A stretch of DNA of 64,000 nt. Source: Endozoicomonas sp965261315. GTDB lineage: Bacteria > Pseudomonadota > Gammaproteobacteria > Pseudomonadales > Endozoicomonadaceae. Position numbers and translations under genes: made by a program. Position 1 is the stretch's first letter, and the number at the start of each line of letters is the position of its first letter. The DNA is taken from assembly GCA_965261315.1 (NCBI GenBank), contig CBDHDM010000066.1, positions 1 to 64,000 on the forward strand, written 5' to 3'. The notes under the pieces are model-generated. The model saw only the letters and a program-made list of their open reading frames with translations, was not told the origin of the DNA and searched no databases. Shown in pieces: positions 7,470 to 17,336 of this stretch.

Positions 7470-8498
7470 ATGCAAGTCAGTGATTTTGATTTTGATCTGC
7501 CCGATGAGCAGATTGCCCGGTTTCCTGCGGAAGATAGAACAGGGAGCCGCCTGCTGTGCCTTGATGGCAATAGCGGTGAGATTGAGCATCAGCAGTTTTC
7601 GGATATAGAAAGCCTTCTTGAGCCGGGTGATCTGCTGGTGCTGAACAATACCCGTGTTATTCCTGCCCGCATGTATGGGCAAAAGGAGACAGGTGGCAAG
7701 ATTGAAGTACTGATTGAACGGGTGGTAGAAGATAACCTGGCATTGGCCCAGGTGCGGGCCAGTAAGTCGCCAAAGCCTGGTTCTGTTCTGTTACTGGCCG
7801 ATGGTGCTATTCGGGTTGTGGTAGAAGGGCGCCAGGACTTTTTGTTTATTCTTCGTTTTGAAACATCTGTGTTGCCTTTGTTGCTCGAACACGGTCATAT
7901 GCCATTGCCGCCTTATATTGATCGTGAAGATGGTGATAGTGACCGTTTGCGCTATCAAACCGTTTTTGCCGCAAGGGATGGTGCAGTGGCTGCGCCAACA
8001 GCGGGTCTTCATTTTGATGAAGCTCTGCTGGCGCGCCTTGAGGCGAAAGGTGTCAGGAAAGTCTTTGTTACGCTTCATGTGGGCTCTGGCACCTATCAGC
8101 CGGTTCGGGTTGATAAGATTGAAGACCATGTGATGCATGCGGAGTACATCGAGGTTTCTGAGGAAGTCTGCCAGGCGGTAAGGGAGACACGTGTTCGAGG
8201 TAATCGTGTGGTGGCTGTGGGAACCACGTCTGTTCGCAGTCTTGAGTCTGCCTCTGTCTCCGGTGAGATTGAGCCATTCCAGGGTGATTCCAAAATTTTT
8301 ATCTATCCCGGCTATGAGTTTCGCAGTGTGGATTTGATGGTGACTAACTTCCATCTTCCGCAGTCCACCTTATTAATGCTGGTCAGTGCTTTCGCCGGAC
8401 GAGAGCATGTACTGGATGCTTATAAAGAAGCGGTTGAACAAAAGTATCGTTTCTTCAGTTATGGCGATGCCATGCTGCTGACTCGTAAAACTGACTGA
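7470..8498 (+). CDS. queA: S-adenosylmethionine:tRNA ribosyltransferase-isomerase
   Basis: QueA transfers and isomerises the ribosyl part of SAM onto 7-deazaguanine in tRNA to make epoxyqueuosine. The start at ATG 7470 gives MQVSDFDFDLPDEQIA, matching the N-terminus of the family; the TTG six bases earlier is less likely. Typical blocks are visible: LLVLNNTRVIPARM, GTYQPVR and TNFHLPQSTL. Length (342 residues) is normal. It is followed by tgt, the preceding enzyme in queuosine synthesis, 42 bp downstream, then yajC-secD-secF as in many gammaproteobacteria. Confidence 0.96.
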   Translation: MQVSDFDFDLPDEQIARFPAEDRTGSRLLCLDGNSGEIEHQQFSDIESLLEPGDLLVLNNTRVIPARMYGQKETGGKIEVLIERVVEDNLALAQVRASKSPKPGSVLLLADGAIRVVVEGRQDFLFILRFETSVLPLLLEHGHMPLPPYIDREDGDSDRLRYQTVFAARDGAVAAPTAGLHFDEALLARLEAKGVRKVFVTLHVGSGTYQPVRVDKIEDHVMHAEYIEVSEEVCQAVRETRVRGNRVVAVGTTSVRSLESASVSGEIEPFQGDSKIFIYPGYEFRSVDLMVTNFHLPQSTLLMLVSAFAGREHVLDAYKEAVEQKYRFFSYGDAMLLTRKTD

Positions 8499-8540
8499 GA
8501 AAGAAAGAGCTAAACAGAATTCATGACCAGAGAATGCTTT

Positions 8541-9656
8541 ATGAAATTTGATCAGCTGGCAACCGACGGCAAAGCACGTCGTGGTCGGCTGACGTTTCCA
8601 CGCGGAACTGTTGAAACCCCATGTTTCATGCCGGTGGGTACCTATGGCACGGTAAAAGGTATGTTGCCACGGGACATTAAAGAGATTGGTGCAGAAATTA
8701 TTCTGGGCAATACGTTTCATCTGATGCTTCGTCCCGGCACTGAAATTATTCAGAAACACGGCGATTTGCATGATTTTAATCAGTGGCATGGTCCGATCCT
8801 GACGGACTCGGGTGGCTTCCAGGTATTCAGTCTGGGCAAGTTGCGCAAGATCACAGAAGAGGGGGTTTCATTTCAGTCACCGGTGGATGGCTCGAAGGTT
8901 TTCCTGAACCCTGAAATCTCCATGCAGGTTCAGAAGGAGCTGGGTTCTGATATCGTCATGATTTTCGACGAATGTACACCTGGCGATGCGACTGAAGAGC
9001 AGGCTCGCACTTCCATGGAGCTCTCTCTGCGCTGGGCCGCTCGTTCCAAGGCTGCTCATGGCGATAGTCCATCCGCACTGTTTGGTATTATTCAGGGCGG
9101 TATGTTTGAAGAGTTGCGGGATGTTTCGCTGGCAGGGTTGACTGAGGTCGGGTTTGACGGTTATGCCATCGGTGGTTTGTCGGTGGGGGAGAGTAAAGAG
9201 GATATGATGCGTATCCTTTCTCACATTACGCATAAAATCCCTGAAGACCATCCCCGTTATCTGATGGGCGTCGGCAAACCGGAAGATATCGTTGAGGCGG
9301 TGCGTCGTGGTGTTGACATGTTTGATTGTGTTATGCCAACCCGTAATGCCCGCAATGGTCACCTGTTTGTGGATGAGGGCGTTATCAAGATTCGTAATTC
9401 GGCTCACAAGAAAGATGAGCGTCCGCTTGAAGCGCATTGTGATTGCTATACTTGCCAGAATTTCAGTCGCTCCTATCTTCACCACCTGGACAAATGTGGT
9501 GAGATTCTTGGCTCCATGCTCAATACCATTCATAACTTGCGTTATTATCAGCGAGTGATGGAAGGGCTGAGGTCTGCGATTGAGCAAGGCAAGCTGGATG
9601 AATTTGTGGTTGAGTTTTACCAGAAGCGCGGACAGGACATTCCCGATTGGGGATGA
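8541..9656 (+). CDS. tgt: Queuine/preQ1 tRNA-guanine transglycosylase
   Basis: Tgt exchanges guanine at position 34 of GUN-anticodon tRNAs for preQ1. The protein starts MKFDQLATDGKARRGRL from ATG 8541; an upstream ATG at 8523 would add six residues not seen in the family. Active-site blocks are present: DSGGFQVFSL near residue 90 and FDCVMPTRNARNGHLF near 265, the latter with the nucleophilic Asp. The zinc site is C-x-C-x2-C (CDCYTC) plus a later His. Length is 371 residues, as expected. Operon with queA. Confidence 0.96.
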   Translation: MKFDQLATDGKARRGRLTFPRGTVETPCFMPVGTYGTVKGMLPRDIKEIGAEIILGNTFHLMLRPGTEIIQKHGDLHDFNQWHGPILTDSGGFQVFSLGKLRKITEEGVSFQSPVDGSKVFLNPEISMQVQKELGSDIVMIFDECTPGDATEEQARTSMELSLRWAARSKAAHGDSPSALFGIIQGGMFEELRDVSLAGLTEVGFDGYAIGGLSVGESKEDMMRILSHITHKIPEDHPRYLMGVGKPEDIVEAVRRGVDMFDCVMPTRNARNGHLFVDEGVIKIRNSAHKKDERPLEAHCDCYTCQNFSRSYLHHLDKCGEILGSMLNTIHNLRYYQRVMEGLRSAIEQGKLDEFVVEFYQKRGQDIPDWG

Positions 9657-9897
9657 GGCCTGTGTAGCGATGCTGGGCAAGGTCCTCTGAGAGTTGGGGC
9701 TTGATATTCTTGAAACAGTCCCAATAACAGAACGGTTACAAACGTCTGAATCCATCTCCCAATCCTGAAGTATCCCTCCGTTGATGGCTTCATGGTCGGG
9801 TACTGATGCGTTTTTTTGCAAAGTGGATGGTTCCGGGCTGGTTATTTTTCAGGTAAATTGCTGCGTCAACAGTAATAACACGATTAGGAGTATTGGA

Positions 9898-10245
9898 ATG
9901 ATTCCATTCATCAGTCAGGCTCAAGCTGCTGAAGAGAGTGGTGTAGCTGCCGCTGTCGGTGGTCCGGGAATGATCGGTCAGCTGGTTATGCTGGGCGGCT
10001 TTGTACTGATTTTCTGGTTGCTGATCTGGCGCCCACAGAGTAAGCGTGCCAAAGAGCACAAGAACTTGATTTCCGGGCTTACCAAGGGCGATGAAGCAGT
10101 AACAACCGGTGGTATTCTGGGCAAAGTGACCCATGTTACTGACGAGTTTGTCACTCTGCAGGTTGCGGATAATATGGAACTGAATTTCCAGAAAGGTTCC
10201 ATCGCAGCTACTTTGCCTAAAGGTACCATTAAGGCGATCAAATAA
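9898..10245 (+). CDS. yajC: Sec translocase accessory subunit YajC
   Basis: A 115-residue inner-membrane protein with one transmembrane helix (about residues 27-46, GQLVMLGGFVLIFWLLIW) followed by the family block RPQSKRAKEHK and a small cytoplasmic domain. YajC associates with SecDF-YidC. ATG 9898 gives the usual short N-terminus. It lies between tgt and secD, the standard position. The 240-bp gap after tgt probably holds a promoter. Confidence 0.95.
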   Translation: MIPFISQAQAAEESGVAAAVGGPGMIGQLVMLGGFVLIFWLLIWRPQSKRAKEHKNLISGLTKGDEAVTTGGILGKVTHVTDEFVTLQVADNMELNFQKGSIAATLPKGTIKAIK

Positions 10246-10372
10246 GATTTCCGAATGTGATGGCAGGCAGACAGCTTTTTTCGGGCTGTTTGTCTGGCGA
10301 AACGGATTGTGCCAAAAGTCGTATAATAATGCCGCTATGGCGCTTCACTATTAAATCAGGAACCGGTGAGCC

Positions 10373-12241
10373 ATGCTCAATCGCTATCCATTGTGGAAAT
10401 ACCTGCTGATTCTGGTCGTCGTAGGTCTCGGGTTTTTCTATGCCCTTCCCAATCTTTATCCCGCAGACCCCGCTGTACAGGTGACTGGTGCCAGCTCGTC
10501 CAGAGTGATGGATGAGCGTGTTCAGCAGCGTGCTGAAAAGGCTCTGTCAGCTGCCAGTGTTGATGTTAAGTCCGTTGAACTTGACGATAATGCACTGTTG
10601 ATTCGACTGAATCGAGCTGACCAGCAGCAGCTGTCCAAGTCGCTGATTAAAGAAGCGCTCGGGGATGACTTTATTGTTGCCATCAACCTGGCACAGACAA
10701 CACCGGGATGGTTGACCTCCATTGGTGCTTACCCAATGAAGTTGGGGCTTGATCTTTCCGGTGGCGTTCACTTTTTGCTGGAAGTGGATACTGCAAAAGC
10801 CCTTCAGCTGAAAATGGATATTGCTACGTCTGAAATTCGTTCTTCCCTGCGTAAAGATAAGCTTCGTTATCGTACTATGCCTGAACGTCAGGATGGTGCA
10901 CGACAAATGGCATTTAATGATGCCCAGTCCCGTGATAAGGCTGCTCGTCTGATCAGTAAGGATTTTCCGGACCTGACGGTAGAAGATTCTGAAATTAATG
11001 GTCGCTCTATCCTTTCTTACCGTTATTCTGAAACAGCCATTAAAGAGATTGAAGATTATGCGGTGCGTCAGAACCTGACAACGGTGCGTAATCGTGTGAA
11101 TGAGCTGGGTGTGTCCGAGCCTCTGGTTCAGCGCCAGGGCAGGAACGGTATTGTTGTCGAGCTGCCTGGTGTTCAGGATACCGCAGAAGCCAAGCGTATC
11201 CTGGGTAAAACGGCTAACCTGCAGTTCCGTCTGGAAGCGTTGCCCAGTGCCTCCAGAGCCAGTACTGAATCATTCAGTTTCCGGGATTCCCGTCGTCCGC
11301 CTGTTGATCTTGAGCGGGACATCATTATTACCGGTGATCAGGTATCCAGCGCTCAATCCAACTTTGATACCCAGACCGGGCAGCCTCAGGTCAATATCAA
11401 TCTGGACAGCCATGGCGGTACTGTCATGAATCGTTCCACGCGTAATAATGTTGGCCGTGCCATGGCGGTTATCTTTATTGAGCAGAAGCCTGTCACCAAG
11501 ACAGTCACCAAAATGGTTGATGGCAAGCCGGTTAAGGAAACGACCCAAAGCTTCCAGCAGGAAGAGAGTATTATCAGTCTGGCGACGATTCAGAGTGCCC
11601 TGGGTAATCAGTTCCGTATTACTGGTTTGAACTCTTCAGCTGAAGCATCTGAATTGGCGTTGCTGCTGAGAGCTGGTTCTCTGGCTGCGCCCATGTATTT
11701 CGCGGAAGAGAGAACCGTTGGGCCAAGTCTGGGTGCGGAAAATATTCAGATGGGTGTTCACTCTACCCTGATTGGTTTTGCTCTGTTGACCATCTTTATG
11801 CTGGTGGTTTACCGGGTGTTTGGTTTGCTGGCGAATATTGCGCTATCAATCAACCTTGTCCTGCTGGTCGCTGTGATGAGCCTGTTTGGCGCAACGCTGA
11901 CCATGCCGGGTATTGCTGGTATTGTTTTGACCCTGGGTATGGCGGTAGATGCCAATGTACTGATTTTCTCTCGTATCCGTGAGGAAATTCGGGGTGGTCG
12001 CCCTATTCAGCGTGCGATTCATGATGGTTTTGACCGGGCGTTTGTTTCCATTTTTGATGGTAATATCACAACGCTGCTGGTGGGCATTATTCTCTTTGCA
12101 GTGGGTACCGGTCCAATTAAAGGGTTTGCGGTCACGCTGTGTATTGGTATTTTGACGTCCATGTTCACCGCCATTGTCTTCACGCGTGCTCTGGTTAACC
12201 TGACCCACGGCGGTCGTAACCTGAAGAAACTGTATATTTGA
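10373..12241 (+). CDS. secD: Protein translocase subunit SecD
   Basis: A 622-residue RND-superfamily membrane protein that uses the proton gradient with SecF to pull preproteins through SecYEG. It has one N-terminal membrane helix (residues 8-26), a large periplasmic P1 region beginning near LGLDLSGGVHFLLEVD, and five C-terminal helices with the conserved GMAVDANVLIFSRIREE block. Length is typical. The stop is immediately followed by secF. Confidence 0.97.
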   Translation: MLNRYPLWKYLLILVVVGLGFFYALPNLYPADPAVQVTGASSSRVMDERVQQRAEKALSAASVDVKSVELDDNALLIRLNRADQQQLSKSLIKEALGDDFIVAINLAQTTPGWLTSIGAYPMKLGLDLSGGVHFLLEVDTAKALQLKMDIATSEIRSSLRKDKLRYRTMPERQDGARQMAFNDAQSRDKAARLISKDFPDLTVEDSEINGRSILSYRYSETAIKEIEDYAVRQNLTTVRNRVNELGVSEPLVQRQGRNGIVVELPGVQDTAEAKRILGKTANLQFRLEALPSASRASTESFSFRDSRRPPVDLERDIIITGDQVSSAQSNFDTQTGQPQVNINLDSHGGTVMNRSTRNNVGRAMAVIFIEQKPVTKTVTKMVDGKPVKETTQSFQQEESIISLATIQSALGNQFRITGLNSSAEASELALLLRAGSLAAPMYFAEERTVGPSLGAENIQMGVHSTLIGFALLTIFMLVVYRVFGLLANIALSINLVLLVAVMSLFGATLTMPGIAGIVLTLGMAVDANVLIFSRIREEIRGGRPIQRAIHDGFDRAFVSIFDGNITTLLVGIILFAVGTGPIKGFAVTLCIGILTSMFTAIVFTRALVNLTHGGRNLKKLYI

Positions 12242-12251
12242 GGTGGCAGTG

Positions 12252-13169
12252 ATGAATGATTTAAAAGTCATAAATTTCATGCGACTGCGCTCCTATGCTT
12301 CGGTGCTGTCGCTGATCTTGATGCTGGGCTCAATGGGAGCGCTCGCAGTTAAGGGTATTAACTGGGGGCTTGATTTTACCGGTGGCACGTTGATTGAGCT
12401 GGTTTATGATCAGCCGGTAAAAACTTCTGAGATTCGTGAGCAGCTGGCAACGGCTGGTTACGAGAACGTTGTCGTTCAGGAGTTTGGTTCCGCAGAGGAT
12501 ATCCTGGTTCGAATTCCTGGTGATGATCCAAAAATGGGGGCAGAGGTTGCCGGCCTGTTAGGTCAAAACTACGAGGGCAGTGTTGAAGCTGTCCGGGTTG
12601 AGTTTGTTGGACCACAGGTTGGTGAAAGGTTACGTGAGCAGGGTGGTCTGGGTATGCTGTTTGCCATGCTCCTGATTACGCTCTACATCGCTTTCCGTTT
12701 TCAGTTCAAATTTTCCATTGGTGCAATCCTCTCGCTGGCGCACGATGTGATCTTTACGCTCGGCCTGTTTGCGCTTCTGGGGTTGCAGTTTGACCTTACG
12801 GTTATGGCAGCTCTGCTTGCGGTTATCGGTTACTCGCTCAACGATACGATTATTGTCTACGATCGAATTCGTGAGAATTTCCGCAAGCTGAGAAAGGGTG
12901 ATGCAGAAGAAGTTATTAATGTCTCGTTGACCCAGACACTGGGTCGTACACTGGCAACTTCTGGTACCACCTTGATGGTGCTGTTGGCATTGTTCCTGTT
13001 CGGTGGTGATATGATTCACAACTTTGCCATGGCATTGATTGTGGGTGTGGGTGTGGGTACCTATTCCTCCATCTATATTGCTTCCAATATGCTTATCTAT
13101 ATGAAGATCAGCAGGGAAGACCTTGTTGTTCCTGTTAAGGAAAATGATGAGCTTGATTTAATTCCTTGA
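12252..13169 (+). CDS. secF: Protein translocase subunit SecF
   Basis: A 305-residue partner of SecD. It starts MNDLKVINFMRLR at ATG 12252; a GTG at 12243 is an alternative. The signature GLDFTGGTLIEL follows the first membrane helix, and the C-terminal helices contain SLNDTIIVYDRIRENFR. It is the last gene of the yajC-secD-secF run and is followed by a strong terminator. Confidence 0.97.
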   Translation: MNDLKVINFMRLRSYASVLSLILMLGSMGALAVKGINWGLDFTGGTLIELVYDQPVKTSEIREQLATAGYENVVVQEFGSAEDILVRIPGDDPKMGAEVAGLLGQNYEGSVEAVRVEFVGPQVGERLREQGGLGMLFAMLLITLYIAFRFQFKFSIGAILSLAHDVIFTLGLFALLGLQFDLTVMAALLAVIGYSLNDTIIVYDRIRENFRKLRKGDAEEVINVSLTQTLGRTLATSGTTLMVLLALFLFGGDMIHNFAMALIVGVGVGTYSSIYIASNMLIYMKISREDLVVPVKENDELDLIP

Positions 13170-13198
13170 TCGTTTTTTGAGTAGATGTAAAGTTGCAG

Positions 13199-13230
13199 GG
13201 TTCTGGATGAATATTCAGAACCTTTTTTTT
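13199..13230 (+). terminator. Rho-independent terminator after secF
   Basis: GGTTCTG and CAGAACC form the stem around a 10-base loop, followed by eight T residues, 30 bp beyond the secF stop. Confidence 0.85.
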
Positions 13231-13388
13231 ATTTTTGGTATTTATGATAATCGATCGAAAATGAAAGGTAGGCTTTTGTTCTACTGGAATGGCTTTCATT
13301 AAATTAATTCACAATATTTGTTCAGTCTAGTCTGTAGGCATCCTATTATGTACCCTCAACAGGGTTATTTGTGCGGTGAGTGTTTGTT

Positions 13389-15128
13389 ATGAATATTTCT
13401 GGATCAGAAGGGAGTCAACTTACAATTAATCTGCATAGTAAAGGAAATAATGCAGAAAATGCAGAAGGTGAAGAGGCGCAGGGTGGAAGATATGTGCCGA
13501 ATGATGCCGGGTCAGAAGATTTTTCAGCGAGACCTCTTAGTACATACAATATTACTCCATTAATTCAAAATGACGATAATCAATTTGATTTTTATAAGTC
13601 ATTGCTTGTTAGTGCATTAGGAGCGAAACCATCTTCGGAAGTTCTAACTACAGTCAGTGAATATATCGAGAGAATTTGCCAGTTAAGTGTTTCAGGACAA
13701 AAAGAAAATGAATTGAAGTGTTTGAAAAAGGAAGTGATGTGTTTTTTTCAGCATTACCTTGATGAAAAAATGGAGAAGCTTTTCGAAAGACTAAAACAAT
13801 GTTTTAAATCAAAAGGTGGTTCTCATAAGGTGCTTGATGGATTTATTTCCAATTTTGATGAAAAGTTCTCAAGTTATTCAGACTCGATGAAGGATGTGCT
13901 ATGGAAAGTAAGTTTGGGAAGATTGAAAACGACATACAATGCAGGAAAATTAAAAATGTTAATCGAGCGCTTGAATGATCAGGCTGGAAAAACTCAGTTC
14001 ACTGGGAAGGGGTTCGAGTTAGAGGCTCAGGTTAAAGAGTGTGTTCATGTTGGAGAGATGATTATCAAGAAGATAGAAGCCGAGGGGGCTGGCTCTGCAC
14101 GCCTTTCAGTTGTTGAAAATTTTTTGAATCGATTGAATGTTATTATTGATCGTTCGGTAAAATTGTCTGATGAGCATGTGTCGGTGTGCAAATCAGCGTT
14201 AAAATCAGTTGGTAATGTGTTTGTTTCAGGAATTGATGGGGGGCAAAGCTCAATTCCAGAATACGAGAGCTTGTTGGTGGGTGCTATTTTAAATGCTCGT
14301 TATCAGGCAGCAAGGGAACGGTATCCGAACAGAGTTCCAGAGAAACCTCCAGAAGAATGGACTCAAGGTGATTTTATTAGTTTTGTCCGTTTTTTCTCTG
14401 CTACCAAAGAGTGGAGAATTAACTTCTCTCGAGAGTTTAAGGATAAGTTTTTCAAATTATTCCATGAGGGCAGAGTAGGTGTAGAATTCCCTCGAGGGTA
14501 TGGGTATTTTGATGGTGATAAAGGAGTTGGCAATTGGAGTGATGATGAAGAAGATGTTTCTGTTGAATTGCCTTATCCTTATATGGATGAGGGTCAATTA
14601 TTTGCGAAATTTCAGGCGGTTGCGAAAACAGAAGTGATGGCTTTGTATTATGGTAAATCTGAAGACCAATACTGGAGTCGGATGGTTGAAAGTATTCGAG
14701 GTAAGAGGATATTGGATTATTACAATGCCAGGCGCTGTATTTCTGTTCTTGCTTCTAGTTCAGCTGTGTTTCGCAGGCAAGTGATCAGAAATTTTTTAGA
14801 TACTGGTGAGGGTGAAAAAAAAATTGATAATAGAGTTAGAGCAATATTGAGCTCAATGTCGCGTCATAATATTGATGAAGTCACTATTTATCAGAGTAGC
14901 AACGAGAATAAAGCAAGTTTTATTCTTTGGTCTAAAGGTGTTCAGGTGCATATTGTTAAAGTGCCGATTCTGTCAGCTGATGGTATTCCCATAAACTCTG
15001 TTGCTGTAGAGCTGCAACTTTTGTTGCCGGGAGGGGAGGAAGCCATGAAAGATTTTTATGTTGCTGCCGGTTATCGGGCGAAGTCACTGGAGTACTTCAA
15101 GCCAGCCGGGAAGCTTGAGTTCCATTGA
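13389..15128 (+). CDS. Uncharacterised AT-rich protein of about 580 residues
   Basis: I do not recognise this protein. It is soluble-looking, with no signal peptide or membrane helix. The N-terminal 50 residues are low-complexity and Asn/Gly/Glu-rich; the middle is helical and Lys/Glu-rich (about residues 95-260). A Tyr/Asp-rich acidic patch (NWSDDEEDVSVELPYPYMDE) lies near residue 385, and the C-terminus is more globular. Base composition is clearly more AT-rich than secF or suhB, suggesting acquisition. It sits alone between the secF terminator and suhB with about 220 bp upstream. ATG 13389 is preferred over GTG 13380. An intracellular or host-directed role is possible but nothing in the sequence proves it. 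Confidence 0.7.
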   Translation: MNISGSEGSQLTINLHSKGNNAENAEGEEAQGGRYVPNDAGSEDFSARPLSTYNITPLIQNDDNQFDFYKSLLVSALGAKPSSEVLTTVSEYIERICQLSVSGQKENELKCLKKEVMCFFQHYLDEKMEKLFERLKQCFKSKGGSHKVLDGFISNFDEKFSSYSDSMKDVLWKVSLGRLKTTYNAGKLKMLIERLNDQAGKTQFTGKGFELEAQVKECVHVGEMIIKKIEAEGAGSARLSVVENFLNRLNVIIDRSVKLSDEHVSVCKSALKSVGNVFVSGIDGGQSSIPEYESLLVGAILNARYQAARERYPNRVPEKPPEEWTQGDFISFVRFFSATKEWRINFSREFKDKFFKLFHEGRVGVEFPRGYGYFDGDKGVGNWSDDEEDVSVELPYPYMDEGQLFAKFQAVAKTEVMALYYGKSEDQYWSRMVESIRGKRILDYYNARRCISVLASSSAVFRRQVIRNFLDTGEGEKKIDNRVRAILSSMSRHNIDEVTIYQSSNENKASFILWSKGVQVHIVKVPILSADGIPINSVAVELQLLLPGGEEAMKDFYVAAGYRAKSLEYFKPAGKLEFH

Positions 15129-15302
15129 CAGGGACAGGGGGGGGGGCAATTTGTTTGTACTATACCTGTCCAGTTTGAAACCGTGGATTTTTCCTATAAG
15201 TCAGCAATGCTGTACTCATCATGGATGGGTTTTACAAAATCCACGTTTTCTAGATGGTTGCAGTTTAGTTTGTTGACTGAATCAGATTATTATTTTTTTC
15301 AA

Positions 15303-16121
15303 TCAGTAGCGGAACATGCCTTCAGTAACAAAAGGTCTGATGCGTTTCAGTACTTCCTTAAAGCAGCCACTGTTACCAGCAACGATCTGGTTGTTCTTCA
15401 TGTAGGTGTGCCCACCTCTGAAGTCGCCAACCAGGCCGCCTGATTCTTGAACCATCAGTATGCCGGCTGCCATGTCGTAGTCTTGCAGTCCGATTTCCCA
15501 GAATGCATCCAGGCGGCCAGCGGCAACATAAGCGAGATCCAGTGCTGCGGATCCGGCACGGCGAATACCTGCAGTATCTCCGAGTAGTGATCTCATCATG
15601 TTGAGGTAACTGTCCAGATGGTTGATGCCGGGATTCATAAATGGAATGCCAGTACCAATCAGGGCGCCTTCAAGATTTCTGCGATTACCTACACGCATAC
15701 GCTTGCTGTTGAGGGTGGCGCCATGGCCGCGGCTGGCGCAATACTCTTCTTCTTTGAGAGGGTCAACAATGACGGCATGCTCAAGGCGTCCGCGATACTG
15801 AACAGCAATGGAAACCGCAAAATGGGGAATACCATTAATGAAGTTAGTGGTACCGTCCAGTGGGTCGATGATCCAGAGGTAATCTTTGCCTGCACCTGTC
15901 CCTTCGCGATGGCCGGACTCTTCTCCATAAAAACCATGATCCGGGTAGGTCTTGCTCAGAGAGGCAATAATGGTCTTCTCTGCAGCCTTATCCACCTCGG
16001 TTACGAAGTCGTTACGGCTTTTGAACTCCACGTTAACGTGATCGAGATCTTTATAGGCGCGGGCAATGATTTCGCCAGCCTGGCGCGCTGCACGCAGCGC
16101 CATATTAACCATCGGTTGCAT
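15303..16121 (-). CDS. suhB: Inositol-1-monophosphatase family protein SuhB
   Basis: A 272-residue FIG-superfamily phosphatase. Metal-binding blocks are present: GEESG near residue 70, WIIDPLDGTTNF near 86-97 and the C-terminal QDYDMAAG. The start MQPMVNMALRAARQAGE matches the family. In gammaproteobacteria SuhB hydrolyses myo-inositol phosphates and also acts with the rRNA antitermination complex. It is divergent from trmJ, as in Pseudomonas and relatives. Confidence 0.95.
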   Translation of the reverse strand: MQPMVNMALRAARQAGEIIARAYKDLDHVNVEFKSRNDFVTEVDKAAEKTIIASLSKTYPDHGFYGEESGHREGTGAGKDYLWIIDPLDGTTNFINGIPHFAVSIAVQYRGRLEHAVIVDPLKEEEYCASRGHGATLNSKRMRVGNRRNLEGALIGTGIPFMNPGINHLDSYLNMMRSLLGDTAGIRRAGSAALDLAYVAAGRLDAFWEIGLQDYDMAAGILMVQESGGLVGDFRGGHTYMKNNQIVAGNSGCFKEVLKRIRPFVTEGMFRY

Positions 16122-16457
16122 AGGCTTAAATTACGTCTGAACTGTGAAAGATCGAATCGGGGTGGGGCGGGATTATACGGGATTCAATGATCCGTCTGTA
16201 TCCCGACAGCCGTGAGCGGAGTATGCGCACATCAGACTACCGAACCGCCGAAACCATGAAAATACCTGCATCGTTTGGAATGTCGGTATTTTCACAATAC
16301 GTTTCATAATGAAAATAGGGTGCGAATTCTGACAGGATGCAGAGCAACTTGCAATGGATCGAGCTCCCTTACTTGTTGGTAGTTTTACTATGGACTTGGC
16401 TTTATCCGTAATTTGAGTACACTGGCGGACTGATACTATATAACGCTAGAGATTCCT
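16122..16457. other. Divergent promoter region between suhB and trmJ
   Basis: A 336-bp region with no gene. It must contain the suhB promoter on the minus strand and that of trmJ-cysE on the plus strand. An inverted pair AATACCTGCA... CATTTTCAC near 16260-16315 is weak and not interpreted. Confidence 0.4.
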
Positions 16458-17201
16458 GTGGTGCTCGACAATATTTCCATTGTACTGGTTAATCCTTCTC
16501 ATCCCGGCAATATCGGGGCGGCGGCTCGGGCTATGAAAACCATGGGGTTGAGCCAGTTATGTCTGGTGTCACCTGATGACTTTCCGTCGGGAACCGCGAC
16601 AGCACTGGCCTCAGGCGCTGATGATATTCTGAAGAATGCCCGAGTTTGTGCAACGCTGGACGAGGCTCTGGCTGATTGCCAATTTGTAGTCGGTACCAGT
16701 GCCCGGGTAAGAGGCGTGTCTTTACCGCTGGTTGATCCTCGTACCTGTGCCGAGAATATCATCAGTGAGGCATTAACTCAGAAAGTGGCATTGATCTTTG
16801 GTCGTGAAGACAAGGGTTTGACCAATGAACAGCTACAACGTTGCCATCTTCAGGTTCATATTCCCACTAACGAAGATTTTAGTTCGTTGAATCTCGGTGC
16901 AGCAGTTCAGGTGATGAGCTACGAATTAAGAATGCAGCAGCTTATTAATGCGGACGCGCTGGAAATGCCTAAGCCCCGTAGTCATGAACTGGCAAGTATG
17001 GATGATATGGAACGTTACTATGATCATCTGCATCAGGTGTTGATGGAGATTGGTTTTCTGGATCACAGCAGTCATGAGAAGATTATGGCGAAACTGCGTC
17101 GTCTTTATGGCCGGGTTCGACCAGACCGTGTCGAGTTGAGTATTTTGAGAGGGGTTTTATCAGAAACTCAGCGATGTCTTGCGTCAGACAATAAAGAGTG
17201 A
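16458..17201 (+). CDS. trmJ: tRNA (cytidine/uridine-2'-O-)-methyltransferase TrmJ
   Basis: A 247-residue SPOUT methyltransferase that modifies position 32 of the tRNA anticodon loop. Family blocks are clear: VNPSHPGNIGAAARAM at the N-terminus, FGREDKGLTNEQL in the middle and SSLNLGAAVQVMSYE forming the trefoil-knot SAM site. Two GTG codons (16458, 16461) compete as the start. It is followed by cysE 135 bp downstream. Confidence 0.94.
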   Translation: MVLDNISIVLVNPSHPGNIGAAARAMKTMGLSQLCLVSPDDFPSGTATALASGADDILKNARVCATLDEALADCQFVVGTSARVRGVSLPLVDPRTCAENIISEALTQKVALIFGREDKGLTNEQLQRCHLQVHIPTNEDFSSLNLGAAVQVMSYELRMQQLINADALEMPKPRSHELASMDDMERYYDHLHQVLMEIGFLDHSSHEKIMAKLRRLYGRVRPDRVELSILRGVLSETQRCLASDNKE

Positions 17202-17336
17202 ATAAACGATGGAGGCTTCTGTCTGTTGCTGATTGTGCATCGGAAGCTTCTAAGACGGCGGGATGTTTTGTGGAACTGAGTTTTGGTGCTGAACTTCCCG
17301 TGGTCAGGAAAGGATAATAATAGGCAGGCGCAGACC

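Noticed and set aside
15618..16190. Long plus-strand frame across suhB
   Set aside because: A shadow of the well-supported suhB gene on the other strand.
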